DNA of 64,000 nt from Canna indica (lineage: Eukaryota; Streptophyta; Magnoliopsida; Zingiberales; Cannaceae), in NCBI GenBank assembly GCA_034359265.1, contig CP136897.1, positions 31,979,501-32,043,500 of the forward strand, given 5' to 3'. A model generated the notes under the pieces. It was given only the letters and a program-made list of their open reading frames with translations, was not told the DNA's origin and ran no database searches. Below are positions 1-11,279 of the stretch, in pieces; position 1 is the first letter of the stretch; each line of letters starts with the position of its first letter. A program made the translations under genes and the position numbers.

Positions 1-101
1 CAAATTTTATGTCGACGACGTCGTCCGTCCTTAACGTTTGGTTAGAAAGATTGGTAAAAAAAATAATCTCGTCGTGCTATCAAATAGGTAGTAAATAAAA
101 A
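1..101. other. Partial 5S spacer at left edge
   Basis: The 3'-side part of a spacer, starting just before the GACGACGTCGTC palindrome and ending at the terminator of the first 5S gene. Nothing else is seen in it. Confidence 0.9.
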
Positions 102-218
102 GATGCAACACGAGGACTTCCCAGGGGTTCACCCATCCTAGTACTACTCTCGCCCAAGCACGCTTAACTTCAGAGTTCTGATGGGATCCGGTGCGTTAGT
201 GCTGGTATGATCGCACCC
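102..218 (-). rRNA. 5S rRNA gene, copy 1
   Basis: 5S rRNA is the small RNA of the large ribosomal subunit, made by RNA polymerase III with TFIIIA bound to the internal promoter. Read on the minus strand the copy begins GGGTGCGATCATACCAGC and ends in GCAC followed by the terminator, with the plant box A, IE and box C in order. Changes: nt116 C>T, nt91 C>A (box C), nt47 C>T. The T-run is only T5 before an A. The same sequence returns at 5632 and 9706 as part of a repeated block. Confidence 0.97.
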
Positions 219-587
219 GTCGTGCACTTCTGATCGTCGGCTAATAAGGGTGAGCGTCCGAGGGATAGCTCGGGGTCATTTTCTTCGTCTCCTCGCGCGC
301 CTTTTAGCGCCACGTGAAAAGCTGAAATCGGATAATAATGCACGGAGTTACGCCCGTTTTAAATGAAAAATAATAATTGAAATGTTATTTTTCTTATTTA
401 TTTACAAATTTTAATTTTTTGGGTCGGTAGGTCGATCGAGCCCGCCTTAGAGGTTGCGGCGGGCCCCTCGCGGGCGATCGACAGCCAAGATTTATGGCGA
501 TGACGTCGTCCGTCCTTAACGTTTGGTTAGAAAGCTTGGTAAAATAAATGATCTCGTCGTGCAATCAAATAGGTAGTAAAAAAAAAA

Positions 588-704
588 GGTGCAACACGAG
601 GACTTCCCAAGGGGTCACCCATCCTAGTACCACTCTCGTGCAAGCACGCTTAACTTCGGAGTTCTGATGGAATCCGGTGCGTTAGTGCTAGTATGATCGC
701 ACCC
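588..704 (-). rRNA. 5S rRNA gene, copy 2 (B set)
   Basis: Full length. It carries the linked B set plus nt66 G>A and nt34 C>T. The B set includes one change in box C (nt95). Its upstream spacer has the B-linked form with 'gacaactcgg' where other units have 'gatagctcgg'. It recurs at 6118 and 10192. Confidence 0.96.
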
Positions 705-1072
705 GTCATGCACTTCTGATCGTCGGCTAATAAGGGTGAGCGTCCGAGGGACAACTCGGGGTCATTTTCTTCGTCTCTTCGCGCGCGTTTCAGCGCCACG
801 TGAAAAGCTAAAATCGAACAATAATGCATGGAGTTACGCCCGTTTTAAACGAAAAATAATAATTGAAATGTTATTTTTCTTATTTATTTACAAATTTTAA
901 TTTTTCGGGTCGGTTGGTCGATCTAGCCGGCCGTAGAGGTTGCGGCGGGCCCCGCGTGGGCGATCGACAGCCAAGATTTATGGCGACGACGTCGTTCGTC
1001 CTTAACGTTTGGTTAGAAAGATTGGTAAAAAAAATGATCTCGTCGTGCAATCAAATAGGTAGTAAAAAAACA

Positions 1073-1189
1073 AGTGCAACACGAGGACTTGCCAGGGGGT
1101 CACCCATCCTAGTACTACTCTCGCCCAAGCACGCTTAACTTCGGAGTTCTGATGGGATTCGGTGCGTTAGTGCTGGTATGATCGCACCC
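1073..1189 (-). rRNA. 5S rRNA gene, copy 3
   Basis: Full length. Changes: nt117 C>T, nt99 G>C, nt31 G>A. The terminator T-run is broken by a G after two T's and then continues as T7. It recurs at 6603 and 10677. Confidence 0.96.
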
Positions 1190-1558
1190 GTCATGCACTT
1201 CTGATCGTCGGCTGATAAGGGTGAGCGTCCGAGGGACAGCTCGGGGTCATTTTCTTCGTCTCTTCGTGCGCCTTTCAGCACCATGTGAAAAGCTGAAATC
1301 GAACAATAATGCACAGTGTTACGCCCGTTTTAAACGAAAAATAATAATTGAAATATTATTTTTCTTATTTATTTACAAATTTTAATTTTTCGGGTCGGTT
1401 GGCAGATCAAGCCGGCCGTAGAGGTTGCGGCGGGCCCCGCGCGGGCGATCGACAGCCAAGATTTATGGCGACGACGTTGTCCATCCTTAACGTTTGGTTA
1501 GAAAGATTGCTAAAAAAAATGATCTCGTCGTGCAATCAAATAGGTAGTAAAAAAAAAA

Positions 1559-1675
1559 GGTGCAACGCGAGGACTTCCCGAGGGGTCACCCATCCTAGTA
1601 CCACTCAAACGCAAGCACGCTTAACTTCGGAGTTCTGATGGAATCCAGAGCGTTAGTGCTAGTATGATCGCACCC
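1559..1675 (-). rRNA. 5S rRNA gene, copy 4 (degenerate B set)
   Basis: Full length but heavily changed: nt109 T>C, 96 T>C, 95 C>T, 74 A>G, 69 A>T, 68 G>T, 67 C>T, 65 G>C, 34 C>T, 29 C>T, 27 A>T, 15 C>T. Three neighbouring changes hit the intermediate element, so it may not be transcribed well. Its block partners at 7089 and 11163 keep nt68-69 normal. Confidence 0.9.
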
Positions 1676-2043
1676 GTCATGCACTTCTGATCGTCGGCTA
1701 ATAAGGGTGAGCGTCCGAGGGACAACTCGGGGTCATTTTCTTCGTCTCTTCGCGCGCGTTTCAGCGCCACACGAAAAGCTAAAATCGGACAATAATGCAC
1801 GGAGTTACGCCCGTTTTAAACGAAAAATAATAATTGAAATGTTATTTTTCTTATTTATTTAAAAATTTTAATTTTTCGGGTCGGTTGGTCGATCGAGCCG
1901 GCCGTAGAGGTTGCGGCGGGCCCCACGCGGGCGATCGACAGCCTAGATTTATGGCAACGACGTCGTTCGTCCTTAACGTTTGGTTAGAAAGATTGGTAAA
2001 AAAAATGATCTCGTCGTGCAATCAAATAGGTAGTAAAAAAACA

Positions 2044-2096
2044 AGTGCAACACGAGGACTTCCCAGGGGGTCACCCATCCTAGTACTACTCTCGCC
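2044..2096 (-). pseudogene. Truncated 5S (nt 65-117 only), copy 5
   Basis: Only the 3' part of the gene is left (53 bp). At 2096/2097 it is joined directly to spacer sequence beginning GTAGAGG, so nt 1-64, the promoter flank and about half of a spacer are deleted. 5S and spacer share GCC at the junction. Box A is missing. Identical junctions occur at 7626/7627 and 11700/11701, showing the deletion was copied with its block. Confidence 0.93.
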
Positions 2097-2236
2097 GTAG
2101 AGGTTGCGGCGGGCCCCGCGCGGGCGATCGACAGCCAAGATTTATGGCGACGACGTCGTTCGTCCTTAACGTTTGGTTAGAAAGATTTGTAAAAAATATG
2201 ATCTCGTCGTGCAATCAAATAGGTAGTAAAAAAACA

Positions 2237-2353
2237 AGTGCAACACGAGGACTTGCCAGGGGATCACCCATCCTAGTACTACTCTCGCCCAAGCACGCTT
2301 AACTACGGAGTTCTGATGGGATTCGGTGCCTTAGTGCTGGTATGATCGCACCC
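2237..2353 (-). rRNA. 5S rRNA gene, copy 6, altered -28 element
   Basis: Full length. Changes: nt117 C>T, 99 G>C, 91 C>T, 49 A>T, 31 G>A, 24 C>G. It lies only 193 bp from the truncated copy. Upstream, TTATTAG is replaced by ACATTAG. Confidence 0.94.
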
Positions 2354-2375
2354 GTCATGCACTTCTGATCGTCGG

Positions 2376-2382
2376 CTAATGT
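2376..2382 (-). promoter_or_regulatory. Altered -28 element (ACATTAG)
   Basis: At -23 to -29 of the gene ending at 2353 the usual TTATTAG reads ACATTAG. The same change is seen upstream of the genes ending at 7883, 11957 and 13897, which also share nt99 G>C, nt31 G>A and nt24 C>G. Confidence 0.6.
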
Positions 2383-2721
2383 GGATGAGCAGCTGAGGGA
2401 CAGCTCGGGGTCATTTTCTTCGTCTCTTCGCGCGCTTTTCAGCACCGTGTGAAAAGCTGAAATCGGACAATAATGCACGGAGTTACGCCCGTTTTAATCG
2501 AAAAATAATATTTGAAGTGTTATTTTTCTTATTTATTTACAAATTTTAATTTTTCAGGTCGGTTGGTCGATCGAGCCGGCCGTAGAGGTTGCGGCGGGCC
2601 CCGCGCGGGCGATCGACAGCCAAATTTTTTGTGGACGACGTCGTCCGTCCTTAACGTTTGGTTAGAAAGATTGGTAAAAAAAATGATCTCGTCGTGCAAT
2701 CAAATAGGTAGTAAAAAAAAA

Positions 2722-2838
2722 GGTGCAACACGAGGACTTCCCAGGGGGGCACCCATCCTAGTACTACTCTCGCCCAAGCACGCTTGACTGCGGAGTTCTG
2801 ATGGGATCCGGTGCGTTAGTGCTGGTATGATCGCACCC
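2722..2838 (-). rRNA. 5S rRNA gene, copy 7
   Basis: Full length. Changes: nt90 A>C (box C), nt53 T>C and nt49 A>C. Same gene sequence as the copy at 5147. Confidence 0.96.
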
Positions 2839-3206
2839 GTCATGCACTTCTGATCGTCGGCTAATAAGGGTGAGCGTCCGAGGGATAGCTCGGGGTCATT
2901 TTCTTCGTCTCTTCGCGCGCCTTTTAGCGCAACGTGGAAAGCTGAAATCGGACAATAATGCACGGAGTTATGCCCGTTTTAAACGAAAAATAATAATTGA
3001 AATGTTATTTTTCTTATTTATTTACAAATTTTAATTTTTCGGGTCGGTTGGTCGATCGAGCCGGCCGTAGAGGTTGCGGCGGGCCCCGAACGGGCGATCG
3101 ACAGCAAAATTTTATGTCGACGACGTCGTCCGTCCTTAACGTTTGGTTAGAAAGATTGGTAAAAAAAATGATCTCGTCGTGCAATCAAATAGGTAGTAAA
3201 AAAAAA

Positions 3207-3323
3207 GATGCAACACGAGGACTTCCCAGGGGTTCACCCATCCTAGTACTACTCTCGCCCAAGCACGCTTAACTTCGGAGTTCTGATGGGATCCGGTGCG
3301 TTAGTGCTGGTATGATCGCACCC
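3207..3323 (-). rRNA. 5S rRNA gene, copy 8
   Basis: Full length. Changes: nt116 C>T and nt91 C>A, the two 3' differences also present in copy 1. Confidence 0.97.
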
Positions 3324-3691
3324 GTCGTGCACTTCTGATCGTCGGCTAATAAGGGTGAGCGTCCGAGGGATAGCTCGGGGTCATTTTCTTCGTCTCCTCG
3401 CGCGCCTTTTAGCGCCACGTGAAAAGCTGAAATCGGACAATAATGCACGGAGTTACGCTCGTTTTAAACGAAAAATAATAATTGAAATGTTATTTTTCTT
3501 ATTTATTTACAAATTTTAATTTTTCGGGTCGGTTGGTCGATCGAGCCGGCCGTAGAGGTTGCGGCGGGCCACGCGCGGGCGATCGACAGCAAAATTTTAT
3601 GTCGATGACGTCGTCCGTCCTTAACGTTTGGTTAGAAAGATTGGTAAAAAAAATGATCTCGTCGTGCAATCAACTAGGTAGTAAAAAAAAA

Positions 3692-3808
3692 GGTGCAACA
3701 CGAGGACTTCCCAGGCGGTCACCCATCCTAGTACTACTCTCGCCCAAGCACCATTAACTTCGGAGTTCTGATGGGATCCAGTGCGTTAGTCATGGTATGA
3801 TCGCACCT
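3692..3808 (-). rRNA. 5S rRNA gene, copy 9
   Basis: Full length. Changes: nt93 C>G, 57 C>G, 56 G>T (box A), 29 C>T, 18 C>G, 17 G>T and nt1 G>A, the last at the start base itself. Two box A changes make normal TFIIIA binding doubtful. Confidence 0.92.
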
Positions 3809-4176
3809 GTCTTGCACTTCTGATCGTCGGCTAATATGGGTGAGCGTCCGAGGGATAGCTCGGGGTCATTTTCTTCGTCTCTTCGCGCTCGTTTTAGCGG
3901 CACGTGAAAAGATGAAATCGGACAATAATGCACAAAGTTACGCCCGTTTTAAACGAAAAATAATAATTGAAATGTTATTTTTCTTATTTATTTACAAATT
4001 TTAATTTTTCGGGTCGGTTGGTCGATCGAGCCGGCCGTAGAGGTTGCGGCGGGCCCCGCGCGGGCTATCGACAGCCAAATTTTATGTCGACGACGTCGGC
4101 CGTCCTTAACGTTTGGTTAGAAAGATTGGTAAAAAAAATGATCTCGTCGTGCAATCAAATAGGTAGTAAAAAAAAA

Positions 4177-4293
4177 GGTGCAACACGAGGACTTCCCAGG
4201 GGGTCACCAATCCTAGTACTACTGTCGCCCAAGCACGCTTAACTTCGGAGTTCTGATGGGATCCGGTGCGTTAGTGCTAGTATGATCGCACCC
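4177..4293 (-). rRNA. 5S rRNA gene, copy 10
   Basis: Full length. Changes: nt85 G>T (box C), nt70 G>C (IE), nt15 C>T. Confidence 0.95.
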
Positions 4294-4661
4294 ATCATGC
4301 ACTTCTGATCGTCGGCTAATAAGGGTTAGCGTCCGAGGGATAGCTCGGGGTCATTTTCTTCGTCCCTTCGCGCTCCTTTTAGCGCCACGTGAAAAGCTGA
4401 AATCAGACAATAATGCACGGAGTTACGCCCGTTTTAAACGAAAAATAATAATTGAAATGTTATTTTTCTTATTTATTTACAAATTTTAATTTTTCGGGTC
4501 GGTTGGTCGATCGAGTCGGCCGTAGAGGTTGCGGCGGGCTCCGTGCGGGCGATCGACAGCCAAATTTTATGTCGACGACGTCGTCCGTCCTTAACGTTTG
4601 GTTAGAAAGATTGGTAAAAAAAATGATCTCGTCGTGCAATCAAATAGGTAGTAAAAAAAAA

Positions 4662-4778
4662 GGTGCAACACGAGGACTTCCCAGGGGGTCACCCATCCTA
4701 GTACTACTCTCGCCCAAGCACGCTTAACTTCGGAGTTCTGATGGAATCCTGTGCGTTAGTGCTGGTATGATCGCACCC
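4662..4778 (-). rRNA. 5S rRNA gene, copy 11
   Basis: Full length. Only nt34 C>T and nt29 C>A differ; all internal promoter boxes match the majority. Confidence 0.97.
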
Positions 4779-5146
4779 GTCGTGCACTTCTGATCGTCGG
4801 CTAATAAGGGTGAGCGTCCGAGGGATAGCTCGTGGTCATTTTCTTCGTCTCTTCGCGCTCCTTTTAGCGCCACATGAAAAGCTGAAATCGGACAATAATG
4901 CACGGAGTTACGCCCGTTTTAAACGAAAAATAATAATTGAAATGTTATTTTTCTTATTTATTTACGAATTTTAATTTTTCGGGTCGATTGGTCGATCGAG
5001 CCGGCCGTAGAGGTTGCGGCGGGCCCCGCGCGGGCGATCGACAGCCAAATTTTTTGTGGACGACGTCGTCCGTCCTTAACGTTTGGTTAGAAAGATTGGT
5101 AAAAAAAATGATCTCGTCGTGCAATCAAATAGGTAGTAAAAAAAAA

Positions 5147-5263
5147 GGTGCAACACGAGGACTTCCCAGGGGGGCACCCATCCTAGTACTACTCTCGCCC
5201 AAGCACGCTTGACTGCGGAGTTCTGATGGGATCCGGTGCGTTAGTGCTGGTATGATCGCACCC
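5147..5263 (-). rRNA. 5S rRNA gene, copy 12
   Basis: Full length. Identical in gene sequence to the copy at 2722 (nt90 A>C, 53 T>C, 49 A>C). It aligns with the copy at 9221 as the left end of the repeated block. Confidence 0.96.
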
Positions 5264-5631
5264 GTCATGCACTTCTGATCGTCGGCTAATAAGGGTGAGC
5301 GTCCGAGGGATAGCTCGGGGTCATTTTCTTCGTCTCTTCGCGCGCCTTTTAGCGCAACGTGGAAAGCTGAAATCGGACAATAATGCACGGAGTTATGCCC
5401 GTTTTAAACGAAAAATAATAATTGAAATGTTATTTTTCTTATTTATTTACAAATTTTAATTTTTCGGGTCGGTTGGTCGATCGAGCCTGCCGTAGAGGTT
5501 GCGGCGGGCCCCGCGCGGGCGATCGACAGCCAAATTTTATGTCGACGACGTCGTCCGTCCTTAACGTTTGGTTAGAAAGATTGGTAAAAAAAATAATCTC
5601 GTCGTGCTATCAAATAGGTAGTAAATAAAAA

Positions 5632-5748
5632 GATGCAACACGAGGACTTCCCAGGGGTTCACCCATCCTAGTACTACTCTCGCCCAAGCACGCTTAACTT
5701 CAGAGTTCTGATGGGATCCGGTGCGTTAGTGCTGGTATGATCGCACCC
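5632..5748 (-). rRNA. 5S rRNA gene, copy 13
   Basis: Same as copy 1, including the T5 run broken by A and the changes nt116 C>T, nt91 C>A, nt47 C>T. Confidence 0.97.
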
Positions 5749-6117
5749 GTCGTGCACTTCTGATCGTCGGCTAATAAGGGTGAGCGTCCGAGGGATAGCT
5801 CGGGGTCATTTTCTTCGTCTCCTCGCGCGCCTTTTAGCGCCACGTGAAAAGCTGAAATCGGATAATAATGCACGGAGTTACGCCCGTTTTAAATGAAAAA
5901 TAATAATTGAAATGTTATTTTTCTTATTTATTTACAAATTTTAATTTTTTGGGTCGGTAGGTCGATCGAGCCCGCCTTAGAGGTTGCGGCGGGCCCCTCG
6001 CGGGCGATCGACAGCCAAGATTTATGGCGATGACGTCGTCCGTCCTTAACGTTTGGTTAGAAAGCTTGGTAAAATAAATGATCTCGTCGTGCAATCAAAT
6101 AGGTAGTAAAAAAAAAA

Positions 6118-6234
6118 GGTGCAACACGAGGACTTCCCAAGGGGTCACCCATCCTAGTACCACTCTCGTGCAAGCACGCTTAACTTCGGAGTTCTGATGG
6201 AATCCGGTGCGTTAGTGCTAGTATGATCGCACCC
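6118..6234 (-). rRNA. 5S rRNA gene, copy 14 (B set)
   Basis: Same gene sequence as copy 2: B set plus nt66 G>A and nt34 C>T. Confidence 0.96.
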
Positions 6235-6602
6235 GTCATGCACTTCTGATCGTCGGCTAATAAGGGTGAGCGTCCGAGGGACAACTCGGGGTCATTTTCT
6301 TCGTCTCTTCGCGCGCGTTTCAGCGCCACGTGAAAAGCTAAAATCGAACAATAATGCATGGAGTTACGCCCGTTTTAAACGAAAAATAATAATTGAAATG
6401 TTATTTTTCTTATTTATTTACAAATTTTAATTTTTCGGGTCGGTTGGTCGATCTAGCCGGCCGTAGAGGTTGCGGCGGGCCCCGCGTGGGCGATCGACAG
6501 CCAAGATTTATGGCGACGACGTCGTTCGTCCTTAACGTTTGGTTAGAAAGATTGGTAAAAAAAATGATCTCGTCGTGCAATCAAATAGGTAGTAAAAAAA
6601 CA

Positions 6603-6719
6603 AGTGCAACACGAGGACTTGCCAGGGGGTCACCCATCCTAGTACTACTCTCGCCCAAGCACGCTTAACTTCGGAGTTCTGATGGGATTCGGTGCGTTAG
6701 TGCTGGTATGATCGCACCC
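6603..6719 (-). rRNA. 5S rRNA gene, copy 15
   Basis: Same as copy 3: nt117 C>T, nt99 G>C, nt31 G>A, with a G-interrupted T-run. Confidence 0.96.
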
Positions 6720-7088
6720 GTCATGCACTTCTGATCGTCGGCTGATAAGGGTGAGCGTCCGAGGGACAGCTCGGGGTCATTTTCTTCGTCTCTTCGTGCG
6801 CCTTTCAGCACCATGTGAAAAGCTGAAATCGAACAATAATGCACAGTGTTACGCCCGTTTTAAACGAAAAATAATAATTGAAATATTATTTTTCTTATTT
6901 ATTTACAAATTTTAATTTTTCGGGTCGGTTGGCAGATCAAGCCGGCCGTAGAGGTTGCGGCGGGCCCCGCGCGGGCGATCGACAGCCAAGATTTATGGCG
7001 ACGACGTTGTCCATCCTTAACGTTTGGTTAGAAAGATTGCTAAAAAAAATGATCTCGTCGTGCAATCAAATAGGTAGTAAAAAAAAAA

Positions 7089-7205
7089 GGTGCAACGCGA
7101 GGACTTCCCGAGGGGTCACCCATCCTAGTACCACTCTCACGCAAGCACGCTTAACTTCGGAGTTCTGATGGAATCCAGAGCGTTAGTGCTAGTATGATCG
7201 CACCC
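7089..7205 (-). rRNA. 5S rRNA gene, copy 16 (degenerate B set)
   Basis: Block partner of copy 4, with nt109 T>C, 96 T>C, 95 C>T, 74 A>G, 67 C>T, 65 G>C, 34 C>T, 29 C>T, 27 A>T, 15 C>T. It lacks the nt68-69 changes of copy 4, so those arose after the block duplicated or were corrected here. Confidence 0.92.
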
Positions 7206-7573
7206 GTCATGCACTTCTGATCGTCGGCTAATAAGGGTGAGCGTCCGAGGGACAACTCGGGGTCATTTTCTTCGTCTCTTCGCGCGCGTTTCAGCGCCAC
7301 GCGAAAAGCTAAAATCGGACAATAATGCACGGAGTTACGCCCGTTTTAAACGAAAAATAATAATTGAAATGTTATTTTTCTTATTTATTTAAAAATTTTA
7401 ATTTTTCGGGTCGGTTGGTCGATCGAGCCGGCCGTAGAGGTTGCGGCGGGCCCCACGCGGGCGATCGACAGCCTAGATTTATGGCGACGACGTCGTTCGT
7501 CCTTAACGTTTGGTTAGAAAGATTGGTAAAAAAAATGATCTCGTCGTGCAATCAAATAGGTAGTAAAAAAACA

Positions 7574-7626
7574 AGTGCAACACGAGGACTTCCCAGGGGG
7601 TCACCCATCCTAGTACTACTCTCGCC
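7574..7626 (-). pseudogene. Truncated 5S (nt 65-117 only), copy 17
   Basis: Second occurrence of the 53-bp 3' fragment fused to GTAGAGG spacer at 7626/7627, with the same breakpoint as at 2096. Confidence 0.93.
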
Positions 7627-7766
7627 GTAGAGGTTGCGGCGGGCCCCGCGCGGGCGATCGACAGCCAAGATTTATGGCGACGACGTCGTTCGTCCTTAAC
7701 GTTTGGTTAGAAAGATTGGTAAAAAATATGATCTCGTCGTGCAATCAAATAGGTAGTAAAAAAACA

Positions 7767-7883
7767 AGTGCAACACGAGGACTTGCCAGGGGGTCACCCA
7801 TCCTAGTACTACTCTCGCCCAAGCACGCTTAACTTCGGAGTTCTGATGGGATTCGGTGCCTTAGTGCTGGTATGATCGCACCC
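7767..7883 (-). rRNA. 5S rRNA gene, copy 18, altered -28 element
   Basis: Full length. Changes: nt117 C>T, 99 G>C, 31 G>A, 24 C>G. Upstream element is ACATTAG at 7906-7912. Identical in gene sequence to the copy at 11841. Confidence 0.95.
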
Positions 7884-8251
7884 GTCATGCACTTCTGATC
7901 GTCGGCTAATGTGGATGAGCATCTGAGGGACAGCTCGGGGTCATTTTCTTCGTCTCTTCGCGCGCTTTTCAGCACCGTGTGAAAAGCTGAAATCGGACAA
8001 TAATGCACGGAGTTACGCCCGTTTTAATCGAAAAATAATATTTGAAGTGTTATTTTTCTTATTTATTTACAAATTTTAATTTTTCAGGTCGGTTGGTCGA
8101 TCGAGCCGGCCGTAGAGGTTGCGGCGAGCCCCGCGCGGGCGATCGACAGCCAAATTTTATGTCGACGAAGTCGTCCGTCCTTAACGTTTGGTTAGAAAGA
8201 TTGGTAAAAAAAATGATCTCGTCGTGCAATCAAATAGGTAGTAAAAAAAAA

Positions 8252-8368
8252 GGTGCAACACGAGGACTTCCCAGGGGGTCACCCATCCTAGTCCTACTCT
8301 CGCCCAAGCACGCTTGTCTGCGGATATCTGATGGGATCCGGTGCGTTAGTGCTGGTATGATCGCACCC
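8252..8368 (-). rRNA. 5S rRNA gene, copy 19
   Basis: Full length. Changes: nt76 T>G, 53 T>C, 52 T>A, 49 A>C, 44 C>A, 43 A>T. Most of them cluster at nt 43-53, at the box A border. Confidence 0.93.
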
Positions 8369-8735
8369 ATCATGCACTTCTGATCGTTGGCTAATAAGGG
8401 TGAGCGTCCGAGGGATAGCTCGGGGTCATTTTCTTCGTCTCTTCGCGCGCCTTTTAGCGCCACGTGAAAAGCTGAAATCGGACAATAATGCACGGAGTTA
8501 CGCCCGTTTTAAACGAAAAATAATAATTGAAATATTATTTTTCTTATTTATTTACAAATTTTAGTTTTTCGGGTCGGTTAGTCGATCGAGCCAGCCGTAG
8601 AGGTTTCGGCGGGTCCCGCGCGGGCGATCGACAGCCAAGATTTGTGGCGACGATGTCGTCCGTCCTTAACTTTTGGTTAGAAAGATTGGTAAAAAAAATG
8701 ATCTCGTCGTGCAATCAAATAGGTAGTAAAAAAAA

Positions 8736-8852
8736 GGTGCAACACGAGGACTTCCCAAGGGGTCACCCATTCTAGTACCACTCTCCCGCAAGCACGCTTA
8801 ACTTCAGAGTTCTGATGGGATCCGGTGCGTTAGTGCTAGTATGATCGCACCC
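8736..8852 (-). rRNA. 5S rRNA gene, copy 20 (B set)
   Basis: Full length. B set plus nt82 G>A, nt67 C>G (IE) and nt47 C>T. Confidence 0.95.
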
Positions 8853-9220
8853 GTCATGCACTTCTGATCGTCGGCTAATAAGGGTGAGCGTCCGAGGGAC
8901 AACTCGGGGTCATTTTCTTCGTCTCTTCGCGTGCCTTTCAGCGCCACGTGAAAAGCTGAAATCGGACAATAATGCACGGAGTTACGCCCGTTTTAAACGA
9001 AAAATAATAATTGAAATGTTATTTTTATTATTTATTTAAAAATTTAAATTTTTCGGGTCGGTTGGTCGATCGAGCCGACCGTAGAGGTTGCAGCGGGCCC
9101 CGCGCGGGCGATCGACAGCCAAATTTTATGTGGACGACGTCGTCCGTCCTTAACGTTTGGTTAGAAAGATTGGTAAAAAAAATGATCTCGTCGTGCAATC
9201 AAATAGGTAGTAAAAAAAAA

Positions 9221-9337
9221 GGTGCAACACGAGGACTTCCCAGGGGGGCAACCATCCTAGTACTACTCTCGCCCAAGCACGCTTGACTGCGGAGTTCTGA
9301 TGGGATCCGGTGCGTTAGTGCTGGTATGATCGCACCC
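9221..9337 (-). rRNA. 5S rRNA gene, copy 21
   Basis: Full length. Changes: nt90 A>C, 87 G>T (both box C), 53 T>C, 49 A>C. Close relative of the copies at 2722 and 5147. Confidence 0.95.
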
Positions 9338-9705
9338 GTCATGCACTTCTGATCGTCGGCTAATAAGGGTGAGCGTCCGAGGGATAGCTCGGGGTCATTT
9401 TCTTCGTCTTTTCGCGCGCCTTTTAGCGCAACGTGAAAAGCTAAAATCGGACAATAATGCACGGAGTTACGCCCGTTTTAAATGAAAAATAATAATTGAA
9501 ATGTTATTTTTCTTATTTATTTACAAATTTTAATTTTTCGGGTCGGTTGGTCGATCGAGCCTGCGGTAGAGGTTGCGGCGGGCCCCGCGCGGGCGATCGA
9601 CAGCCAAATTTTATGTCGACGACGTCGTCCATCCTTAACGTTTGGTTAGAAAGATTGGTAAAAAAAATAATCTCGTCGTGCTATCAAATAGGTAGTAAAT
9701 AAAAA

Positions 9706-9822
9706 GATGCAACACGAGGACTTCCCAGGGGTTCACCCATCCTAGTACTACTCTCGCCCAAGCACGCTTAACTTCAGAGTTCTGATGGGATCCGGTGCGT
9801 TAGTGCTGGTATGATCGCACCC
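9706..9822 (-). rRNA. 5S rRNA gene, copy 22
   Basis: Third occurrence of the copy 1 sequence (nt116 C>T, 91 C>A, 47 C>T; T5 then A). Confidence 0.97.
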
Positions 9823-10191
9823 GTCGTGCACTTCTGATCGTCGGCTAATAAGGGTGAGCGTCCGAGGGATAGATCGGGGTCATTTTCTTCGTCTCCTCGC
9901 GCGCCTTTTAGCGCCACGTGAAAAGCTGAAATCGGATAATAATGCACGGAGTTACGCCCGTTTTAAACGAAAAATAATAATTGAAATGTTATTTTTCTTA
10001 TTTATTTACAAATTTTAATTTTTTGGGTCGGTAGGTCGATCGAGCCCGCCTTAGAGGTTGCGGCGGGCCCCTCGCGGGCGATCGACAGCCAAGATTTATG
10101 GCGATGACGTCGTCCGTCCTTAACGTTTGGTTAGAAAGATTGGTAAAATAAATGATCTCGTCGTGCAATCAAATAGGTAGTAAAAAAAAAA

Positions 10192-10308
10192 GGTGCAACA
10201 CGAGGACTTCCCAAGGGGTCACCCATCCTAGTACCACTCTCGTGCAAGCACGCTTAACTTCGGAGTTCTGATGGAATCCGGTGCGTTAGTGCTAGTATGA
10301 TCGCACCC
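10192..10308 (-). rRNA. 5S rRNA gene, copy 23 (B set)
   Basis: Third occurrence of the copy 2 sequence: B set, nt66 G>A, nt34 C>T. Confidence 0.96.
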
Positions 10309-10676
10309 GTCATGCACTTCTGATCGTCGGCTAATATGGGTGAGCGTCCGAGGGACAACTCGGGGTCATTTTCTTCGTCTCTTCGCGCGCGTTTCAGCGC
10401 CACGTGAAAAGTTGAAATCGAACAATAATGCATGGAGTTACGCCCGTTTTAAACGAAAAATAATAATTGAAATGTTATTTTTCTTATTTATTTACAAATT
10501 TTAATTTTTCGGGTCGGTTGGTCGATCTAGCCGGCCGTAGAGGTTGCGGCGGGCCCCGCGCGGGCGATCGACAGCTAAGATTTATGGCGACGACGTCGTT
10601 CGTCCTTAACGTTTGGTTAGAAAGATTGGTAAAAAAAATGATCTCGTCGTGCAATCAAATAGGTAGTAAAAAAACA

Positions 10677-10793
10677 AGTGCAACACGAGGACTTGCCAGG
10701 GGGTCACCCATCCTAGTACTACTCTCGCCCAAGCACGCTTAACTTCGGAGTTCTGATGGGATTCGGTGCGTTAGTGCTGGTATGATCGCACCC
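10677..10793 (-). rRNA. 5S rRNA gene, copy 24
   Basis: Third occurrence of the copy 3 sequence: nt117 C>T, 99 G>C, 31 G>A. Confidence 0.96.
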
Positions 10794-11162
10794 GTCATGC
10801 ACTTCTGATAGTCGGCTAATAAGGGTGAGCGTCTGAGGGACAGCTCGGGGTCATTTTCTTCGTCTCTTCGTGCGCCTTTCAGCACCATGTGAAAAGCTGA
10901 AATCGAACAATAATGCACAGTGTTACGCCCGTTTTAAACGAAAAATAATAATTGAAATATTATTTTTCTTATTTATTTACAAATTTTAATTTTTCGGGTC
11001 GGTTGGTCGATCGAGCCGGCCGTAGAGGTTGCGGCGGGCCCCGCGCGGGCGATCGACAGCCAAGATTTATGGCGACGACGTCGTCCATCCTTAACGTTTG
11101 GTTAGAAAGATTGCTAAAAAAAATGATCTCGTCGTGCAATCAAATAGGTAGTAAAAAAAAAA

Positions 11163-11279
11163 GGTGCAACGCGAGGACTTCCCGAGGGGTCACCCATCCT
11201 AGTACCACTCTCACGCAAGCACGCTTAACTTCGGAGTTCTGATGGAATCCGGAGCGTTAGTGCTAGTATGATCGCACCC
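11163..11279 (-). rRNA. 5S rRNA gene, copy 25 (degenerate B set)
   Basis: As the copy at 7089 but with nt29 normal: nt109 T>C, 96 T>C, 95 C>T, 74 A>G, 67 C>T, 65 G>C, 34 C>T, 27 A>T, 15 C>T. Confidence 0.92.

Larger units (their letters stand above)
1..2580. repeat. Higher-order block, copy a (cut by window edge)
   Basis: Units 1-6, including the truncated 5S, match positions about 5531-8110 at a constant offset of 5,530 bp. Only a handful of differences were seen between the two, for example in the IE of copy 4 and near nt 91 and 49 of copy 6. The block probably starts left of the window. Confidence 0.9.
5147..8110. repeat. Higher-order block, copy b
   Basis: Units 12-18. It matches copy a at offset -5,530 and copy c at offset +4,074, with gene starts 5632, 6118, 6603, 7089, 7574 and 7767 all shifted by the same amount. 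It includes the truncated 5S junction at 7626. Confidence 0.9.

Noticed and set aside
863..1138. An open frame of about 91 codons on the + strand repeated in most units
   Set aside because: It starts in the AT-rich spacer and runs through the spacer into antisense 5S. Its recurrence follows from the tandem repeat, frameshifts and stops appear freely among units, and it resembles no protein family I know.
2700..2963. A minus-strand open frame of about 87 codons repeated in many units
   Set aside because: It covers the 5S gene itself and its promoter flank. The reading is a by-product of 5S and spacer sequence.
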